Of a stretch of 64,000 bases of DNA, positions 61,840 through 64,000 are shown piece after piece. Below the pieces are notes generated by a model, which searched no databases, had not been told where the DNA came from, and was given only the letters and a program-made list of their open reading frames with translations. Position numbers and translations under genes: made by a program. The stretch comes from Leucobacter sp. Ag1 (GTDB lineage: Bacteria > Actinomycetota > Actinomycetes > Actinomycetales > Microbacteriaceae), in NCBI RefSeq assembly GCF_000980875.1, contig NZ_LAYO01000099.1, positions 1 through 64,000 of the forward strand, written 5' to 3'. How positions within the stretch are numbered: position 1 is the stretch's first letter; every line of letters begins with the position of its first letter.

Positions 61840-64000
61840 CGGTCGGTCTCGCTGCCGCCCGTCGCGGAGGTCGCCGGATCGGTGTCCTCCGAGACCGGAC
61901 CGGTGGGATCCTGGTCGACGATCGGGACGTCGGTGGCCTGCTGCGTCGCCGACGTCATCTTCTGCGCATTGGTGAGCACCTCGCCGAGGCTCTCGAAGTA
62001 GCGGGCGACGGCGCCGCGCTCCACCTTCAGCTGGGTCATACGGTCCTCGGCCGCGGCGAGCACCTTCGCGGCGCGGTTCTCCGCGCTCGTGAAGGTCGCG
62101 TGCGCCCGGCGCTCGGCCTCCTGCACGATCCCCGCGGCCTCGGTCTCGGCGGCGGTGCGGATCCGATCGGCCTCGGTCTCCGAGGCGTCCTCGATGCGGT
62201 GCTGCTCGTCCCGCGCCGCGGTGAGCCGCTCGTGCAGTTCGGCGAGCTGGGTGCGCGCGGCGTCGAGTTCGCGCTGAGCGGTCTCGGCGGCCTCGCGCTG
62301 CCGGGCGACGAACTCCTGCTCGAAGGCCTCGCGGCGCTCGGCCGTGCTGCGTTCGAACTCTGCGGTCTCGGCAGCGATGCGCTCGCGTTCGGCGCGCACC
62401 GAGTCGGCGGTCGCGCTGCGGAGCTCGGCCATCTCGGTCTCCTCGCGGTGTCGGAAGTCCGCGAGCTCGGCCACCGTGTCGGCACGCAGCAGGTCGGTCT
62501 CCTCGGCGACCGCGGCCCGACGGGATTCGACCTCTCGGGCGACCTGCTCGGTCGCCGCCTCGCGCTCGTGGCGGAGCGTCTCGTCGTGCAGTTCGCGGGC
62601 CGCTGCGAGTTCGCGCTCGTGCTCGTCGCGCTCGCGCGAGATGTCTCCGGCGAACTGGGCGCGGTCGCGGTCGATGCGCAGCTCGAACTGCTCGCGGGAG
62701 AGCCCGAGTTCGGCCGCGGCTTCCTCGCGGTCGATCCGCATGCGCTCCGCTTCGGCAGCGGCTTCGTCGGTGATGCGGGCCCGGTGCTCGACGAGCTCCG
62801 CGGCGATCGTCTCGTCGTGCAGGGTACGTTCGTCGGCGAGCGTCGCGTCGTGCGCGCTGCGCGCTGCGGCGAGTCGGCGCTCCTGCTCGGCGCGCTCCTG
62901 CTCGAGCCCGTGCTCGTGCGCTGCGCGCTCGGTCGAGATCCGCTCGTCGTGATCCGCGCGCTCGGTGTCCAGGGACGCCCGGTGCTCGGAGAGTTCCGCG
63001 GCGATGGCGGAGTCGTGCTGCTCGCGCTGGGCGAGGAGCTGCCGCTCCTGCGCCTCCCGTTCCGTGCGCAGCTCTTCCTCGTGCGCGGCGCGCTCGGTCG
63101 CGACGGCCTCGTCGTGCGTCGAGCGCTGCTCGGCGAGCTCCTGCTCGAGCGCGGCGCGCTCGCGGGACAGCTCCGTGTGCTGGAGCGATCGGGCGGACTC
63201 CAGCGCGGTCTCGTGCGCGGTGCGTTCCTCGGCGATGCGCTGCTCGTGCGCGGTCAGCGCCGCATCGAGAGCGGCGGTCTGGTCGTTGCGGGCGGCGTCG
63301 AGCTCGGTTCGCTGCGCGTACCGCTCGTCGGCGAGGGACTCGTCGTGCGCGTGCCGCTCGTCCGCGAGCGACCGCTCGTGCGCCTCCCGCTCGGAAGCGA
63401 TCCGCTCCGCCGCCGCTGCGGCTTCGCGAGCGATGCGCTCGGCGTGGGCCGTGGACTCCCGCTCGACGCGGGCGTCCAGGTCGGCGGATTCGCGCTCGAT
63501 GCGGTCGGCGTGATCCGTGGCTTCGCGTTCGATCCGCTCCGCGTGCTCGGTCGATTCGCGCTCGATCCGGTCGCGGTGCTCGGCGGTCTCCCGCTCGATG
63601 CGGGCTTCCAAGTCGGCGGATTCGCGAGCGATGCGGTCGGCGTGGTCGGCGGATTCGCGAGCGATCCGTTCGGCGTGCTCGGCAGATTCGCGCTCGATCC
63701 GTTCGGCGTGCTCGGTCGACTCGCGCTCCAATTGCTCGTCGTGAGCCGCGCGTTCCGCCGAGATACGTGCGTCGTGAGCTTCGCGCTCCCCGGAAAGCGC
63801 GGTGTCGTGCGCCTGGCGCTCCTGCTCCAGCTGCGCATCCTGCGTTCCGCGCTCGCCGATCAGCTGCCGCTCGTGCGTCTCGCGCTCGTCGGCGATCCGG
63901 GTCGCGTGCAGTCCGAGCTCGGCCGAGATGCGCTGGGCGTGCTCAGCGCTCTCGGTGGAGATGCGGAGGTCGTGCTCGGCGCGCTCGTCCGCGAGCAGCG
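61836..64000 (-). CDS. Giant coiled-coil protein with 11-residue repeats (5' partial)
   Basis: The minus-strand frame is open from 61836 to the window edge, at least 720 residues, and its start lies outside. About 46 consecutive 11-residue repeats of the type RESAEHAERIE, DERHAHDESLA and TERAAHEEELR cover roughly 62,460-64,000. Hendecads of this kind predict a long, nearly straight or right-handed coiled coil. The C-terminal end contains ENRAAKVLAAAEDRMTQLKVERGAVARYFESLGEVL, similar to the tail of DivIVA/Scy/FilP-type actinobacterial coiled-coil proteins, then an acidic Asp/Thr/Ser tail. No membrane segment is seen. A cytoskeletal or polarity role is inference from architecture. Confidence 0.85.
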   Translation of the reverse strand, partial: LLADERAEHDLRISTESAEHAQRISAELGLHATRIADERETHERQLIGERGTQDAQLEQERQAHDTALSGEREAHDARISAERAAHDEQLERESTEHAERIERESAEHAERIARESADHADRIARESADLEARIERETAEHRDRIERESTEHAERIEREATDHADRIERESADLDARVERESTAHAERIAREAAAAAERIASEREAHERSLADERHAHDESLADERYAQRTELDAARNDQTAALDAALTAHEQRIAEERTAHETALESARSLQHTELSRERAALEQELAEQRSTHDEAVATERAAHEEELRTEREAQERQLLAQREQHDSAIAAELSEHRASLDTERADHDERISTERAAHEHGLEQERAEQERRLAAARSAHDATLADERTLHDETIAAELVEHRARITDEAAAEAERMRIDREEAAAELGLSREQFELRIDRDRAQFAGDISRERDEHERELAAARELHDETLRHEREAATEQVAREVESRRAAVAEETDLLRADTVAELADFRHREETEMAELRSATADSVRAERERIAAETAEFERSTAERREAFEQEFVARQREAAETAQRELDAARTQLAELHERLTAARDEQHRIEDASETEADRIRTAAETEAAGIVQEAERRAHATFTSAENRAAKVLAAAEDRMTQLKVERGAVARYFESLGEVLTNAQKMTSATQQATDVPIVDQDPTGPVSEDTDPATSATGGSETDR
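63420..63740. repeat. 33-bp DNA repeats coding for near-identical 11-mers
   Basis: Units such as GATCCGCTCCGCGTGCTCGG recur every 33 bp with small changes (for example around 63520, 63550 and 63700), coding for RES(T/A)EHAERIE-type 11-mers. They look like recent tandem duplications inside the coiled-coil gene. Confidence 0.75.

Noticed and set aside
63420-63740. 33-bp repeats that could suggest a CRISPR array
   Set aside because: There are no unique spacers, the repeats are contiguous and in frame with a coiled-coil protein, and no cas genes are near.

Overview
The window is one continuous stretch of a high-GC actinobacterial chromosome, most likely a member of the Microbacteriaceae close to Leucobacter. 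The evidence is very high third-position GC, an AdnAB-type double motor-nuclease instead of RecBCD, actinobacterial marker families (DUF3039, DUF2469, DUF3107, UPF0182, DUF2342 zinc metalloprotease), an ImuA-ImuB-DnaE2 mutasome, and a perfect actinobacterial LexA box. Genus is inference; phylum is secure. No phage, insertion sequence, CRISPR array or rRNA gene was found. One tRNA (initiator Met) is present.

Layout. 1-8.4 kb: a DEAD-box helicase that is chimeric at the window edge, a ferritin-like protein, the 23S rRNA methyltransferase RlmC, a TANGO2/NRDE protein, CoaBC, DUF3107 and a penicillin-acylase-family Ntn hydrolase. 8.5-22.1 kb: a DNA-repair block, adnA-adnB, a kinase-like protein that lacks its catalytic residues, nudC-uvrD2, then an orphan RiPP-cyclodehydratase-like protein and a DUF2342 metalloprotease. 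22.2-31.6 kb: envelope proteins, namely a PDZ-Lon protease, a UPF0182 membrane protein, tRNA-fMet, an LPXTG thioester adhesin and an HtrA protease. 31.7-36.8 kb: cell-wall glycopolymer genes, namely a double CDP-glycerol transferase, a GT2 glycosyltransferase and a TagGH-type exporter. 36.8-41.1 kb: a second ABC exporter, DUF3039 and nicotinate phosphoribosyltransferase. 41.2-47.1 kb: the SOS-controlled imuA-imuB-dnaE2 operon. 47.2-53.8 kb: DUF2469, then the tightly overlapping yraN, yifB/comM and dprA (DNA processing), an SDR with a Cys-rich partner, xerC and an M23 peptidase. 54.2-58.9 kb: the conserved rpsB-tsf-pyrH-frr-cdsA run followed by a DivIVA-like protein. 59-64 kb: a transglycosylase-like secreted protein, a zinc-ribbon protein, an RNase HI fused to a DUF4440 domain, an alpha/beta hydrolase, and a giant coiled-coil protein running off the right edge.

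Two genome-wide habits stand out. Many genes appear to be leaderless: a TANNNT-like -10 hexamer lies 6-8 nt before the start codon, and this was used to choose several starts. Operons are tight, with many ATGA/GTGA stop-start overlaps. The most unusual observations are (1) the DEAD-helicase/sugar-ABC-ATPase chimera at the left edge, probably a misjoin or illegitimate recombination at a shared short sequence; (2) about 46 consecutive 11-residue coiled-coil repeats in the last gene; (3) a LexA box that fills the -35/-10 spacer of the mutasome promoter; (4) a kinase-fold protein without its catalytic Asp and Asn beside the AdnAB/NudC/UvrD2 genes; (5) an M23 peptidase gene whose open frame runs about 700 nt antisense into xerC.
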